Shown here: positions 42,338 to 51,699 of the stretch, one piece after another
Numbering within the stretch: the first letter of the stretch is position 1
How the letters are laid out: every line of letters begins with the position of its first letter
Assembly: GCF_014836775.1 (NCBI RefSeq)
Contig: NZ_JACSQD010000006.1
Span: 269,537 to 333,536, forward strand
DNA: 64,000 bases
Direction of reading: 5' to 3'
Source: Arthrobacter gallicola
GTDB lineage: Bacteria > Actinomycetota > Actinomycetes > Actinomycetales > Micrococcaceae
Translations under genes and position numbers: made by a program
Notes under the pieces: model-generated
What the model was told of the DNA's origin: nothing
Database searches by the model: none
The model's input: only the letters and a program-made list of their open reading frames with translations

Positions 42338-43668
42338 GGCAGTTCCACCCTTAGCTTTGTCGGTCCGCCCGCCGGACTCACCAGTATCAATCTGCCGCCG
42401 AATGCAGCGGCCCGCCGGGCGATTCCGGCAAGGCCGGTGCCGGTTCCGACGTCGACGGCCGCCGTGACCGTGCCTGCGCCCGCATCGGTGCCTGCAGCGG
42501 TGGCGCTCCCGGCGGTGACGCTGGCCCGCGAAGGCACCTCGGCCCCGCCGCGGCCGTCGTCCGCCACCTCGATCACCAGCACATCCTCCCGCGGGGTCGA
42601 TTCGGTCCGCAGAACCACCTCGATCCGGGAGGCGCTGGAGTGCTTGGCCGCATTCGTGAGGGCTTCAGCGAGCACAAAATACGCGGCCGACTCCACGGCT
42701 GCGGGGGCCCGCTGCAGCCCCTCGACGTCGAGGGAACACGGAACCGGTGACCTGCTGGTCAGCGCCGAGGCGGCTCCGCCCAGGCCCAGCTCGTCCAGGA
42801 CCGGCGGATAAATATCATGGACCGCGGCGCGGAGGCCGGCCAGGGCCTCGGACGCCGCGTCCTGCGCCCGGCCAATAAACGGAACCGCAGCGGCCGGGTC
42901 GGTTTCGGCCGCCCGCTGGGCCAGGCCAAGCATCATCACAACACCCACCAGGCGGTTCTGCGCGCCGTCGTGCAGTTCCCGTTCGATCCGGCGCAGCTCG
43001 GCCGCGTGGGCGGCGAGCGCATTGGCGCGGGCGGCGGACAGGTCCTGGATCCGGCGGGAGAGCTCCGCATACCTCCGGGGCGAGAGGATGCCGAGCGTGC
43101 CCTCGCTGATCCGCCGCGCCAGCCACGGCAGCAGGAACCAGGCCAGCACACCGTAGGCCACGCCCAGGACCATGGTGAAGGCCGCATCGCTCCAGCTGGT
43201 GATCGCAATGGTCATTTCCAGCGGCGTTTCGGGCGGAAAGAGCGGCCACAGCGGGGACGCCACCACATACAGCACGGCGCCCAGCGGCAGCACCAGGGCA
43301 ACGGCGCCGGCCAGCAGCGCGAAGGCGGTGTGAAACAGGAGCCAGGAGAGGTCCCGCTTGGTTTCGGGAGCGCTCAGCAGCGCGGCCAGTTCCGTGAAGG
43401 AATACCGGCCGGCGAGCCGGCGCCGGTCAAAGGGGATCACCGCGGAAGCGAACGTCGCAGACCGGGCCTGCGCCTTCGCGGCCAGCAGGTTCACGCTTTC
43501 CAGCAGCTTCGGAACTGCGTATAACCCCACACCCAGCGGCAGGAACGGCAGCAGCGCGAGCCCGGCCACCAGCACGCCCAGCGACGCCGCCCAGTAGCCG
43601 CCCTCACGCAGGAGGAACGCCGCATCCCGGGCACGGGCTGCCAGGCTGGTTCGGCTGGGGGCTCTCAC
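42325..43668 (-). CDS. NarX-type sensor histidine kinase, 447 aa
   Basis: Membrane sensor with about four N-terminal helices (LGVLVAGLALLPFLPLG; LLFHTAFALLAGAVALVLPLG; FTMVLGVAYGVLAWFLLPWLA), a HisKA_3 dimerisation helix with H233 in ERELHDGAQNRL, and an ATPase lobe with NAAKHSSAS and DDGRGG. A Thr/Ala/Gly-rich insertion sits inside the ATPase lobe (about 390-415). First gene of the pair with the LuxR-type regulator; divergent from the ABC operon. Confidence 0.92.
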   Translation of the reverse strand: MRAPSRTSLAARARDAAFLLREGGYWAASLGVLVAGLALLPFLPLGVGLYAVPKLLESVNLLAAKAQARSATFASAVIPFDRRRLAGRYSFTELAALLSAPETKRDLSWLLFHTAFALLAGAVALVLPLGAVLYVVASPLWPLFPPETPLEMTIAITSWSDAAFTMVLGVAYGVLAWFLLPWLARRISEGTLGILSPRRYAELSRRIQDLSAARANALAAHAAELRRIERELHDGAQNRLVGVVMMLGLAQRAAETDPAAAVPFIGRAQDAASEALAGLRAAVHDIYPPVLDELGLGGAASALTSRSPVPCSLDVEGLQRAPAAVESAAYFVLAEALTNAAKHSSASRIEVVLRTESTPREDVLVIEVADDGRGGAEVPSRASVTAGSATAAGTDAGAGTVTAAVDVGTGTGLAGIARRAAAFGGRLILVSPAGGPTKLRVELPCAF

Positions 43669-43702
43669 CCGTTGAATTATGCCCGACGCCGGAACGCCAG
43701 TC

Positions 43703-43720
43703 GGTATAGCCAGCTATACC
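43703..43720. promoter_or_regulatory. 18-bp palindrome between two-component and ABC genes
   Basis: GGTATAGC (43703-43710) and GCTATACC (43713-43720) form a perfect inverted repeat with a 2-bp spacer, in the 143-bp divergent promoter region. Best candidate for the LuxR-type regulator binding site. Confidence 0.75.
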
Positions 43721-43811
43721 TTGAATTGGGTTATTGGCTGTATGTCGTCCGTTTTTCCGAATCCGTAGCGTCGAAGAAAGCATCTTCACCGCCTCGTTCT
43801 AAGGAAAAACA

Positions 43812-44567
43812 ATGTACTCGAATGCCGCTGAATTTCCCGGCTCCGCTGCCCTGCAGCTGCAGGGCATCTCGAAAAGCTACCGCTCCGGCAGCACCGCTGT
43901 TCCTGCTCTTCGCGACGTGTCCCTGGCCGTGCCGGCCGGCACGTTTACCGCGGTGATGGGCCCGTCGGGCTCCGGGAAAAGCACGCTGCTGCAGTGCGCT
44001 GCCGGTCTGGACTCCCCGGACAGCGGCAAGGTCCTGCTCGGAAACACCGAGATCTCCCGTCTGCGCAGCAGCGCCCTGACCCGGTTCCGCCGCGACCACG
44101 TGGGCTTTGTGTTCCAGTCCTACAACCTGCTGCCGCAGCTGACCGTGGCAGCAAACACCACCCTGCCGCTGCTGCTGGCCGGACGGGAAACGGATCACGA
44201 ATGGCTGGACTATGTGCTGGAAGCTGTCGGCCTGGCCGGGCTCGGCGAACGAAAACCGCAGGAGCTCTCCGGCGGGCAGCAGCAGCGGGCCGCCATCGCC
44301 CGGGCACTGATCACCCGCCCCGACGTTGTCTTCGCTGATGAACCCACCGGTGCGCTGGACTCCGGAACCGCACGCCAGGTCCTGGACCTGCTGCGGCACA
44401 CCGTCTCAGCCCTGAACCAGACCGTGGTGATGGTGACCCACGATCCGATTGCTGCCAGCCACGCGGACAGCGTGATCTTCCTGGCCGACGGACAGCTGGA
44501 CGGCAGCCTGGGCAACGCGAGTTCCCGCGATGTCGCCGACCGCATGGCCTACCTCGGGGAGCGCTGA
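43812..44567 (+). CDS. ABC transporter ATP-binding protein, LolD/MacB-like, 251 aa
   Basis: Walker A GPSGSGKST, Q-loop in VFQSYNLLPQL, signature LSGGQQQR, Walker B VVFADEPTG and the H-loop VTHDP. The YNLLPQLTV segment and GALDS are typical of LolD/MacB/BceA exporters that pair with FtsX-type permeases. It precedes the permease gene by one base. Probable role: export or target protection against an envelope-active compound, under control of the divergent two-component system. Confidence 0.95.
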   Translation: MYSNAAEFPGSAALQLQGISKSYRSGSTAVPALRDVSLAVPAGTFTAVMGPSGSGKSTLLQCAAGLDSPDSGKVLLGNTEISRLRSSALTRFRRDHVGFVFQSYNLLPQLTVAANTTLPLLLAGRETDHEWLDYVLEAVGLAGLGERKPQELSGGQQQRAAIARALITRPDVVFADEPTGALDSGTARQVLDLLRHTVSALNQTVVMVTHDPIAASHADSVIFLADGQLDGSLGNASSRDVADRMAYLGER

Positions 44568-44568
44568 C

Positions 44569-47055
44569 ATGCTGAGCCTCGCCAAAGCCTCCATCCGGCA
44601 CCACCGCGGCGGATTCGCCGGAGTGTTCGTGGCCGTGTTCCTGTGTGCCGCGCTGATCACCGCCATGGGCGTCCTCATCGAATCGGGGCTGCGCGGCGGT
44701 ACCGCCCCGCAGCGGCTGCAGGGCGCCGACGTCGTGGTGGGCGCACCCCAGGAGCTGCCGGTGCCCGAGGACCTTGCCGTTCCCTTTACGGAACGGGTCC
44801 TGCTGCCCGCCTCGGCCGTGGCTGACATCGCAGCCGTGCCGGGGGTGGAACGCGCCATTGGCAGCATCAGCATTCCGCTGGCCGCAGCGGATGGCCGGAG
44901 CGTCCCGGCCGCGGCCTGGGAGTCCGCGGCCCTGACCCCCTACACCCTCATGTCCGGTGCGCCGCCGCGCAGCGCCTCGGATGTGGTGGTGGATGAGTCC
45001 TTCGCGGCCGCACCGGGCGATCGGATCGTCCTGAGCCACGGCGGCGTGCCGGCCGAATACACCGTGTCCGGCGTTGCAGCGACCGCCTCCGCGGCCACAG
45101 GCGAAGCAGCGGCTCCCGCGGTCTTCCTCTCCACCGCCGGCGCCGGCGCGCTCTGGCCGCACGGTGACACGGTCGCCGTTGTGGGCGTCATCGCCGGGCC
45201 CGGGGTGAACCCGGACCAACTGGCAGCCGACATCGAGGCCAGCGTGGCCGGCGTCGTCGGCTATACCGGTGACCGGCGCGGGGACGTGGAAAACCTTGGC
45301 GGAGCCGGAGCACGGTCCATGCTGCTGCTGCTCAGCAGTTCACTCGCCGGCGTGGCCGTGATGACCGCCGTCTTTGTGACCGCGGGGACCCTGTCCCTGT
45401 CCATCCTGTCCCGCCGGCGCGAGTTCGCGGTGCTGCGTGCGGTTGGAGCCGGAGCCAACCAGACCCTGGGCCTGGTGGTCCGCGAAGTCCTCCTGGTCTC
45501 GGCCGCCGCGGCAGTGCTGGGAGCGGTACCCGGTTTCTGGCTGGCAGGGTTCCTGGGCGGCCAGTTTGCCGGGGCCGGTGTTATCCCCGGGAACTTCCAA
45601 CTGGCTTTCAGCCCGCTGCCCGCACTGGCCGCCGTCCTGATCAGCGTTGGTGCAGCGGTGGGTGCCTCACTCACCGCAGCCCGCGGAACGGTGCGCACGG
45701 CCCCGACGACGGCGTTGCGCGGGGCGGTGACCGAAGCACCGCAGCTGGGCCGCGGCCGGATCATTACCGGTTTGGCGCTCCTGGGCGCGGGCGCCCTGAC
45801 CGCCGTCCTGCCGGTGGTTGTGCCGGGTAACGGTGGCCTGGCCGCGGCAGGCTCAAGCATTCTGCTTCTGGTCATCGGTGCCGGGGTCCTTGGCCCGCTG
45901 CTGGTGACGGCTGTCCTCCGATTCGCCCGGCCGGTCCTGCGCCGCAGCACCTCGGCGCCGCTGGTGCTCGCGGACGCCAACGCGTCCGCCTTTCCCCGCC
46001 GGCTGGCCGCGGGGATGGTTCCCCTGGCGCTGGCCATCGCGCTGGGGTCGGTGCAGTTCTTTATGCCGACCACCGTGGAAGCCGAGGCGGCACAGCAGTC
46101 CCGCGACGGCGTCGTGGCCGATTATCTGGTCAGCGGGCCCGGCGGCATTTCCACTGATCTGGCCGGCCGGGTTGCTGCCCTGTCCGGCGTGGAAACCGCA
46201 GCTCCGGTGGCCCGCTCCAGTGTCCTGACCACTACCCGTTTCCTGGGGTTGGAGGACGAGGTGCAGCCCTACGCCGTTCAGGGCCTCCCCGCCGGGACCC
46301 TGGACGGGGCGCTGGACCTGGCCGTCCGGAAGGGTTCCCTAGACCGATTGTCCGAGCCCGGAACCGTCGCCCTGAGCACTGCTTTGGCCCACGAAGCCGG
46401 CGTGGAACCGGGGGATGACTTCCGGTTCTCCTACGGGGACGGAACGGAAGCGGCCGCCGTCGTCGTCGCCACCTACGAGCGCGGGCTGGGATTCGGCGAC
46501 GTCGCTGTGGATAACGGGACGCTGCTCCAGCACACTACCTCGGGCCTGAACGACTATCTGCTGCTCACGGTGGAACCGGGTGCCGATGCCGGAGCGGTGG
46601 CGGCAGCCCTGCACGGACTGGGGCTGACCGTTCTGGACCGGGAGGACTTCGGCGCCGCCGGCGCCGGCGAACGGAACGCCCAGTCCTGGGTTTCCGTCAT
46701 CGCCATGCTGATCCTGCTGGGCTATCTGGCTGTCTCGGTTGCGAACACGCTGATCATGGCCACGGCACGACGGCGTCCGGAGCTGGAGCTGCTGCGCACC
46801 CTGGGTGCCACCAACGCCCAGCTCCGCCGTATGACGGGAGCGGAATCGGTGCTGCTTGTTGTGCCCGCCATTATTCTGGGCACGGTCCTGGCCCTGCCGC
46901 CGCTGATGGGCATTGCGCTCAGCGTCTCGGGGCAGCCGCTGCCAACCATCCAACCGGGGGTGTTCCTGGCGCTCATCGGCGCAGCTGCTGTCCTTGGCCT
47001 CGGTGCGATCGCGGCGGCCACCCAGTTTGCCCTGCGTCCCGCGCAACGGACCTAA
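44569..47055 (+). CDS. FtsX-like ABC transporter permease, 828 aa
   Basis: Two FtsX/MacB repeats: a first helix (GFAGVFVAVFLCAALITAMGVLIESG), extracytoplasmic domain, then three helices (SLAGVAVMTAVFVTAGTLSLSILSRRREFAVLRAVGA), and a second copy ending in LLGYLAVSVANTLIMATARRRPELELLRTLGATNAQLRRM. ATG 44569 directly follows the ATPase stop (TGA C ATG). Actinobacterial fused permeases of this size partner a single LolD-type ATPase. Confidence 0.93.
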   Translation: MLSLAKASIRHHRGGFAGVFVAVFLCAALITAMGVLIESGLRGGTAPQRLQGADVVVGAPQELPVPEDLAVPFTERVLLPASAVADIAAVPGVERAIGSISIPLAAADGRSVPAAAWESAALTPYTLMSGAPPRSASDVVVDESFAAAPGDRIVLSHGGVPAEYTVSGVAATASAATGEAAAPAVFLSTAGAGALWPHGDTVAVVGVIAGPGVNPDQLAADIEASVAGVVGYTGDRRGDVENLGGAGARSMLLLLSSSLAGVAVMTAVFVTAGTLSLSILSRRREFAVLRAVGAGANQTLGLVVREVLLVSAAAAVLGAVPGFWLAGFLGGQFAGAGVIPGNFQLAFSPLPALAAVLISVGAAVGASLTAARGTVRTAPTTALRGAVTEAPQLGRGRIITGLALLGAGALTAVLPVVVPGNGGLAAAGSSILLLVIGAGVLGPLLVTAVLRFARPVLRRSTSAPLVLADANASAFPRRLAAGMVPLALAIALGSVQFFMPTTVEAEAAQQSRDGVVADYLVSGPGGISTDLAGRVAALSGVETAAPVARSSVLTTTRFLGLEDEVQPYAVQGLPAGTLDGALDLAVRKGSLDRLSEPGTVALSTALAHEAGVEPGDDFRFSYGDGTEAAAVVVATYERGLGFGDVAVDNGTLLQHTTSGLNDYLLLTVEPGADAGAVAAALHGLGLTVLDREDFGAAGAGERNAQSWVSVIAMLILLGYLAVSVANTLIMATARRRPELELLRTLGATNAQLRRMTGAESVLLVVPAIILGTVLALPPLMGIALSVSGQPLPTIQPGVFLALIGAAAVLGLGAIAAATQFALRPAQRT

Positions 47056-47071
47056 CTCCGCCGAAAAACAG

Positions 47072-47101
47072 AAATGCCCCGGTCCGAGGACCGGGGCATT
47101 T
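47072..47101. terminator. Bidirectional terminator
   Basis: Perfect 14-bp stem AAATGCCCCGGTCC / GGACCGGGGCATTT with A-rich and T-rich edges, so it works in both directions: for the permease operon (plus) and the tRNA-Ser gene (minus). Confidence 0.92.
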
Positions 47102-47119
47102 CCCTGATGATTTCTCATC

Positions 47120-47207
47120 TGGCGGAGGATGGGGGATTTGAACCCCCGAGGGCGTTAACCCAACACGCGTTCCAGGCGTGCGCCATAGGCCGCTAGGCGA
47201 ATCCTCC
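47120..47207 (-). tRNA. tRNA-Ser (anticodon GGA)
   Basis: Minus-strand cloverleaf with a long variable arm, as in serine tRNAs. The acceptor stem GGAGGAT/ATCCTCC is perfect, the anticodon stem CACGC/GCGTG encloses loop CTGGAAC with anticodon GGA, the T-loop reads GGTTCAAATCC, the discriminator is G, and the CCA end is encoded (47120-47122). Confidence 0.95.
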
Positions 47208-47272
47208 AGGCTTTGCTCGTCAAGAGCAGATACAAGACTACCGGATACCGGCTCAATTACCGAATCGGCACC

Positions 47273-47920
47273 TCACGCACCCCCGGACGCGGCCAGGTGT
47301 CCCCGACCCCAGCCGCGCACAGCAAGGTTGATCACCAGGATCGACAGCCAGGACAGCTCGGCCGCACTTGGACTGAGAAACGCGATGGGGATCGAGAGCA
47401 GGAACACCACCGGCGTGATGGGCGCGCGGACCCGGGCGTAGGCCAGCAGCCGCGGATCGACGTCGTCCCGGAACAGTCCACGCCACCCGCAGTAAACCCA
47501 GAGCAGCCAGTTCACCGTCCCGATCAGGCCTAGAGCTCCGGCATAAATTACGACGCCGAGGGGCTGGTCATCGTGCAGGGCCAGCATGTCGGTGGCATAG
47601 GCCAGCAGCGCCACGAAGAACAGCAGCAGCAGGTTCAACCGCTGAAGGCCACCGGTGTAGCCCTTCAGCAGCCGGAAAAGCCGGTGATGGCTGAGCCAAT
47701 ATGCACCGGCGACGGCGAAGGACAGGGCATAGGCGAAGAACTCCTGGCGCTGCTCCAGGACGGCCTGGCCCAGCTGATCGGCGGGAACCTGGGGAACCCG
47801 GATATCCACGGCAAGCAGCGTCATGGCGATCGCGAAGACCGCGTCGCTGAAGAACACGGTGCGGTCGAGGTCCGGCCCGGAATCCAGCCGGCGCCTGAAA
47901 GGGTTCTGTTTCTCCGGCAC
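47273..47920 (-). CDS. TMEM175/DUF1211-family membrane protein, 215 aa
   Basis: The helix-1 filter motif FFSDAVFAIAMTLLAVDIRVP defines the TMEM175 potassium-channel family. Helix 4-6 segments follow. GTG 47920 is chosen from the position of the first conserved segment; the frame extends upstream only across the rRNA terminator and 5S gene. Bacterial members form K+-permeable channels with six helices. It lies between tRNA-Ser and an orphan 5S rRNA gene. Confidence 0.82.
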   Translation of the reverse strand: MPEKQNPFRRRLDSGPDLDRTVFFSDAVFAIAMTLLAVDIRVPQVPADQLGQAVLEQRQEFFAYALSFAVAGAYWLSHHRLFRLLKGYTGGLQRLNLLLLFFVALLAYATDMLALHDDQPLGVVIYAGALGLIGTVNWLLWVYCGWRGLFRDDVDPRLLAYARVRAPITPVVFLLSIPIAFLSPSAAELSWLSILVINLAVRGWGRGHLAASGGA

Positions 47921-47974
47921 AGGGCCAGTGTGGCCTGCCTTGTCCGGGCGGGCCACGGTGGAGGCGGTTAAACA

Positions 47975-48010
47975 GATAAGGACCCGTACGTCTTTGTACG
48001 AGTCCTTATC
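47975..48010 (-). terminator. Terminator of the 5S rRNA gene
   Basis: 15-bp stem with one mismatch (47975-47989 with 47996-48010) and a 6-nt loop, just past the 3' end of the minus-strand 5S gene, followed on that strand by TGTTTAA. Confidence 0.85.
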
Positions 48011-48021
48011 ACCAGAGAATG

Positions 48022-48140
48022 TCCGGCGGTGACCTACTCTCCCACACCCTCCCGAGTGCAGTACCATCGGCGCAGTGGGTCTTAGCTTCCGGGTTCGGAA
48101 TGGGACCGGGCGTTTCCCCCACGCTATGACCGCCGTAACC
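48022..48140 (-). rRNA. rrf: 5S rRNA, without adjoining 23S gene
   Basis: On the minus strand, starts GTTACGGCGGTCATAGCG, contains the conserved CCCATTCCGAACCCGG loop and the GGTACTGC and GGGTGGGAGAGTAGG-type elements, and ends CACCGCCGGAC. Complete at about 118 nt. Upstream (48141-48271) there is no 23S 3' end; instead about 130 bp of unrecognised sequence, then an M20 peptidase gene. So it is separated from any 23S gene and needs its own promoter or is a displaced copy. Confidence 0.95.
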
Positions 48141-48271
48141 CTATATCCACGCTTTCACGGGAAAATCTTGGGTCACTAACCGCGGGCCTGGCAGCTTTTC
48201 AGCTGTTCCTGCCTGCGGCGGTGATGCTCATTAATCATAACGTAAGATTCGGGGGCCTGCGACCACCGGGG

Positions 48272-49627
48272 TCAGGCGGAGGACCTCCGCGATGCCGGAT
48301 AGCGGGTGAGGAAGATGGACTCGGTGAGGGCCATTGATTCGATTTCCCGGGGATCCACGCTTTCATTCGGGGCGTGGATGAGGGCGAGCGGTTCCTCGAC
48401 GCCGATCAGGATGATTTCCGCGTCAGGGTAGGTCTGCTCGAATACGTTGCAGAGCGGAATTGAGCCGCCTTGCCCCAGTCTCGTCATCGGCTTGTTGTAG
48501 GCCTCCTGGGCTGCTTCCGCCATGGCTGCGTAGGCGGGACCGTCGGTGGCTGCCTCGAAAGGAGACCCGGCCGCTTCGACCTCCACCGTGACGTGCACAC
48601 CCCACGGCGCGGCGGCCTGCAGATGCCCAACGAAGGCTGATTGGGCAGCTTCCGGGGTGACGCCGGGCGGGATCCGGAGGTTGAGCCGGGCGGCTGCCCG
48701 CGGAACGATGGCAGCCGTGGACCCGACGACGGGAGGAGCGTCGATGCCCAGGACCGTCACCGCGGGACGCGCCCACAGCATGTCTGAGACGGTGCCGTCC
48801 CCCAGCAGTGAGACTCCCTCCAACACCCCGGCGTCGGAGCGGAACTGCTCGGGCGGGTACTCCGCGCCGGACCAGGTGCGGCTGGCATCCAGGCCTGTGA
48901 TGGTGGTGTTCCCCTGGTCATCGCGGAGGGTGGACAGGATGGCCACCAGGGCGGCGAGCGCGTCAGGCGCCGGGCCGCCGAACATCCCCGAGTGGATTTC
49001 GGAGGCGAGGGCCTCCACGCTGACGACGACGTTCACCATGCCCCGCAGGCTTACCGTGGCCGCCGGCTGGCCCACTGCGGCGTTGCCGGTGTCGCAGACC
49101 AGGATGGCGTCGGCGCGCAGCAGATCCGGATGGGCTTCGACGAAAGCCTCCAATCCCCCGGTACCCTGCTCCTCCGAACCTTCCACCACCAGTTTGAGGT
49201 TCACCGGCAGGTCTTCGCCGAGGGCGCGGAGCGCAGCCAGGTGCATGATGATGTTGCCTTTGCAGTCGGCCGCTCCACGCCCGTACCACCGGCCGTCCAC
49301 CTCGGTCAGCTGAAAGGGCGGTGTCCGCCAGGCGGCGTCGTCGAGGGGCGGCTGGACATCATAATGCGCGTAGAGCAGCACGGTGGGGGCCTGGGGATCC
49401 GAGCAGGGCCTGGCCCCGATGACCACCATGCTTCCATCCGGGGTCGGTTCCAGGCGGGCATCGGCGAAGCCAAGCTCCGCGAACTTCTCCCTTACCCATT
49501 CCGCCGCACGCTGGCACTCCTCCGGAGGGAACTGCCGGGGATCCGCCACGGACCGCAGGGCCACCAACTCGGTGAGTTCCTTCTGGGCCTGCGGCATAAG
49601 GCCGGCTACGCGCTCTCGCAGCTCCAT
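48272..49627 (-). CDS. M20-family dipeptidase/carboxypeptidase, 451 aa
   Basis: Zinc aminoacyl peptidase. Metal ligands in LLYAHYDVQP, GRGAADCKGN, EGSEEQGTGG, and the dimerisation-domain insert (EIHSGMFGGPAPDA), with the closing His in LIHAPNES. Resembles dipeptidases of the ArgE/DapE/CNDP clan. It starts two bases after the end of a small membrane protein gene; with the amino-acid permease before that, the operon suggests import and hydrolysis of peptides or amino-acid derivatives. Confidence 0.92.
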   Translation of the reverse strand: MELRERVAGLMPQAQKELTELVALRSVADPRQFPPEECQRAAEWVREKFAELGFADARLEPTPDGSMVVIGARPCSDPQAPTVLLYAHYDVQPPLDDAAWRTPPFQLTEVDGRWYGRGAADCKGNIIMHLAALRALGEDLPVNLKLVVEGSEEQGTGGLEAFVEAHPDLLRADAILVCDTGNAAVGQPAATVSLRGMVNVVVSVEALASEIHSGMFGGPAPDALAALVAILSTLRDDQGNTTITGLDASRTWSGAEYPPEQFRSDAGVLEGVSLLGDGTVSDMLWARPAVTVLGIDAPPVVGSTAAIVPRAAARLNLRIPPGVTPEAAQSAFVGHLQAAAPWGVHVTVEVEAAGSPFEAATDGPAYAAMAEAAQEAYNKPMTRLGQGGSIPLCNVFEQTYPDAEIILIGVEEPLALIHAPNESVDPREIESMALTESIFLTRYPASRRSSA

Positions 49628-49629
49628 AA

Positions 49630-50076
49630 TCAGCTTCCCGTCACGCTGTCGGTCTTGAGGTCTTCAATAGAGGCGTTGAAGTCGTCCAGTTCATCCGGGC
49701 AGTAGACCTCAATGATGAGCAGCTGTCCTTTTATCGCCCGTTTGTCCGAGATGACCGGCCGGGCGCCGGGACCGGTGGCCCCGTTGGTCAGCATCGAATT
49801 CAGCGTTGCCCGGCTGAGCGCTGCGTTCGGATTCGCACAGGCCGCACCGCCGTCGTCGCCCAGTACTCGTACGACCTGATCCTGGTCAGGGGGGTTTACC
49901 CCGGCCGCCTGAAGCAGCGTGATAAAGCGTTCGGCCTTCTCCTGTGCCTGCTGCGAGTTCCTGGCCGCACCGAAGGCGAGAATCCCCCACAGTGCGAGGC
50001 CGGCGAGAAGCACGCAGGCAACCACGTAGATCCAGGTGCGTTCCCGTTTGGGTTCATGCTCTGCCGGCGTACTCAT
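49630..50076 (-). CDS. Single-helix membrane protein, 148 aa
   Basis: N-terminal helix (WIYVVACVLLAGLALWGILAFGAA) then an outside domain: QEKAERFITLLQAAGVNPPDQDQVVRVLGDDGGAACANPNAALSRATLNSMLTNGATGPGARPVISDKRAIKGQLLIIEVYCPDELDDF. One conserved-looking cysteine pair (AACAN, VYCPD). ATG 50076 overlaps the permease stop by four bases. No family recognised; the coupling suggests a role with the permease. Confidence 0.78.
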   Translation of the reverse strand: MSTPAEHEPKRERTWIYVVACVLLAGLALWGILAFGAARNSQQAQEKAERFITLLQAAGVNPPDQDQVVRVLGDDGGAACANPNAALSRATLNSMLTNGATGPGARPVISDKRAIKGQLLIIEVYCPDELDDFNASIEDLKTDSVTGS

Positions 50077-51527
50077 GGGGCCACCGTCCCTTCCTGCTTC
50101 CAAGCGGGCTTACGGAACCGGTAGAACAGGAACGGCACCAGCAGGCCCAGGCCCAACGCGCCGCCGCCGACAATCAGGACGTAGATCCCGGGGTTGCCGG
50201 ACGCGAACTGCGACGGCGGGACGAAGCCGACCAGCAGGGCGGCCAGGGAGGCAGCAAAGCCAACGCCGCACAGGCCCAGCAGCATGGGGGCCCGGAATCC
50301 CCGCGGGTGATCCGGGTGCTTCTGGCGGAGCCGGACCGCGGCCACGAACATCAGCAGGTACATGATCAGGTACACCTGGGTGGTGATGACCGAGAAGATC
50401 CAGTACGCGCTGGAGACGTTCGGCAGCAGCGCGTAGGCCAGGCCGATCACCGTGGTGACGATTCCCTGGACCACCAGGATGTTCTGCTGGACACCGTTCT
50501 TGTTGAGCTTCTGCAGGAACGGGGGGAGGTAGCCTTCCTGCCGGGATATGAGGAGCAGCCCCTTGGATGGCCCCGCCAGCCAGGTCAGCATGCCGCCGAG
50601 CGAAGCGGTGACCAGCATGATCCCGACGATCGGGGTCAGCCACTGCCATCCAAAGTTGGCGAAAACGGCGTCGAACGCCTGCATTACACCGGCCGTGAGG
50701 GAAAGCTGTTCCGCCGGAACAATCCAGCTGATGGCGAGGGCGGGAAGGATGAAGATCGCCAGAACCAGGCCCATGGCAAGGAACATCGCCTTGGGGTATT
50801 CCTTCGCGGGGTTCTTCAGCGAGGACACATGGACGGCGTTCATCTCCATCCCTGAGTAGGACAGGAAGTTGTTGACGATGAGCACAAGACTGGACAGTCC
50901 GGCCCAGGCCGGGAGGAGGTTCTCCGCCGTCATCGGCGCGGCCGATACGTTGCCCTGACCCAGGAAAACGACGCCGAGGGTCACCAGGACAACGCCCGGG
51001 ATCAGCGTTCCGATGATCAGGCCGCCGCTGGCGAGGCCCGCGACTCCCTTGGTCCCGCGCGAGGAGACCCAGACGCCGGACCAGTAGACCACGATAATTA
51101 CGCAGGCCGTCCACACCCCGCTGCTGGCTAGATGGGGATTGATGACGTAGGCGAGCGTACTGGCCACGAACCCCAGCAGGCTGGGGTAGTAAAAGATGGT
51201 CATCGCGAACTGGCACCAGACTGCCAGAAAGCCCATGGGCTTGGAGATGCCTTCGGAAACCCACTTGTAGATGCCGCCGGTCCAGCCGGAGGCAAGCTCC
51301 GCGGAAACCAGTGACGTGGGCAGCAGGAACACCAGGGCCGGGAGCAGATAAAGGAAGACGCAGGCCAGGCCGTACACAGCCATGGTGGGCGCCGCCCGCA
51401 GGCTGGCCACGGAGCTGGTGGTCATCATCGCCAGTGCGATCCAGGAGATCCACTGGGTATTAGTCACGCGGGTCCGTGCGGCGGGGACGGCTGCCTCACC
51501 GTCTGCCGGAATGTCGGCGGCGCTCAT
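50073..51527 (-). CDS. APC-family amino acid permease, glutamate/GABA antiporter-like, 484 aa
   Basis: Twelve to thirteen helices with the GadC-like pattern: IALAMMTTSSVASLRAAPTMAVYGLACVFLYLLPALVFLLPTSLVSAELA, WTGGIYKWVSEG, and the NNFLSYSGMEMNAVHVSSLKNPAKEYPKAMF loop. GGGAGG precedes ATG 51527. First gene of the operon permease - small membrane protein - M20 peptidase. Substrate likely glutamate-like or a related organic amine; not resolvable here. Confidence 0.9.
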   Translation of the reverse strand: MSAADIPADGEAAVPAARTRVTNTQWISWIALAMMTTSSVASLRAAPTMAVYGLACVFLYLLPALVFLLPTSLVSAELASGWTGGIYKWVSEGISKPMGFLAVWCQFAMTIFYYPSLLGFVASTLAYVINPHLASSGVWTACVIIVVYWSGVWVSSRGTKGVAGLASGGLIIGTLIPGVVLVTLGVVFLGQGNVSAAPMTAENLLPAWAGLSSLVLIVNNFLSYSGMEMNAVHVSSLKNPAKEYPKAMFLAMGLVLAIFILPALAISWIVPAEQLSLTAGVMQAFDAVFANFGWQWLTPIVGIMLVTASLGGMLTWLAGPSKGLLLISRQEGYLPPFLQKLNKNGVQQNILVVQGIVTTVIGLAYALLPNVSSAYWIFSVITTQVYLIMYLLMFVAAVRLRQKHPDHPRGFRAPMLLGLCGVGFAASLAALLVGFVPPSQFASGNPGIYVLIVGGGALGLGLLVPFLFYRFRKPAWKQEGTVAP

Positions 51528-51699
51528 GGCGCCTCCCGATGGAGCACTGCAGTAATCATGGGTGCCTCCGACGAGGGTCAGATGATCAGGCGGTGAACAA
51601 AGTATGAAACCGGCGATCTACGCTGCGCTAACCCCGGAGACGGAAATGCCTCTGAAATCCGGAACTTCGCTGCGGGCGCCGAGGCGGGGCGCCGGGCGC

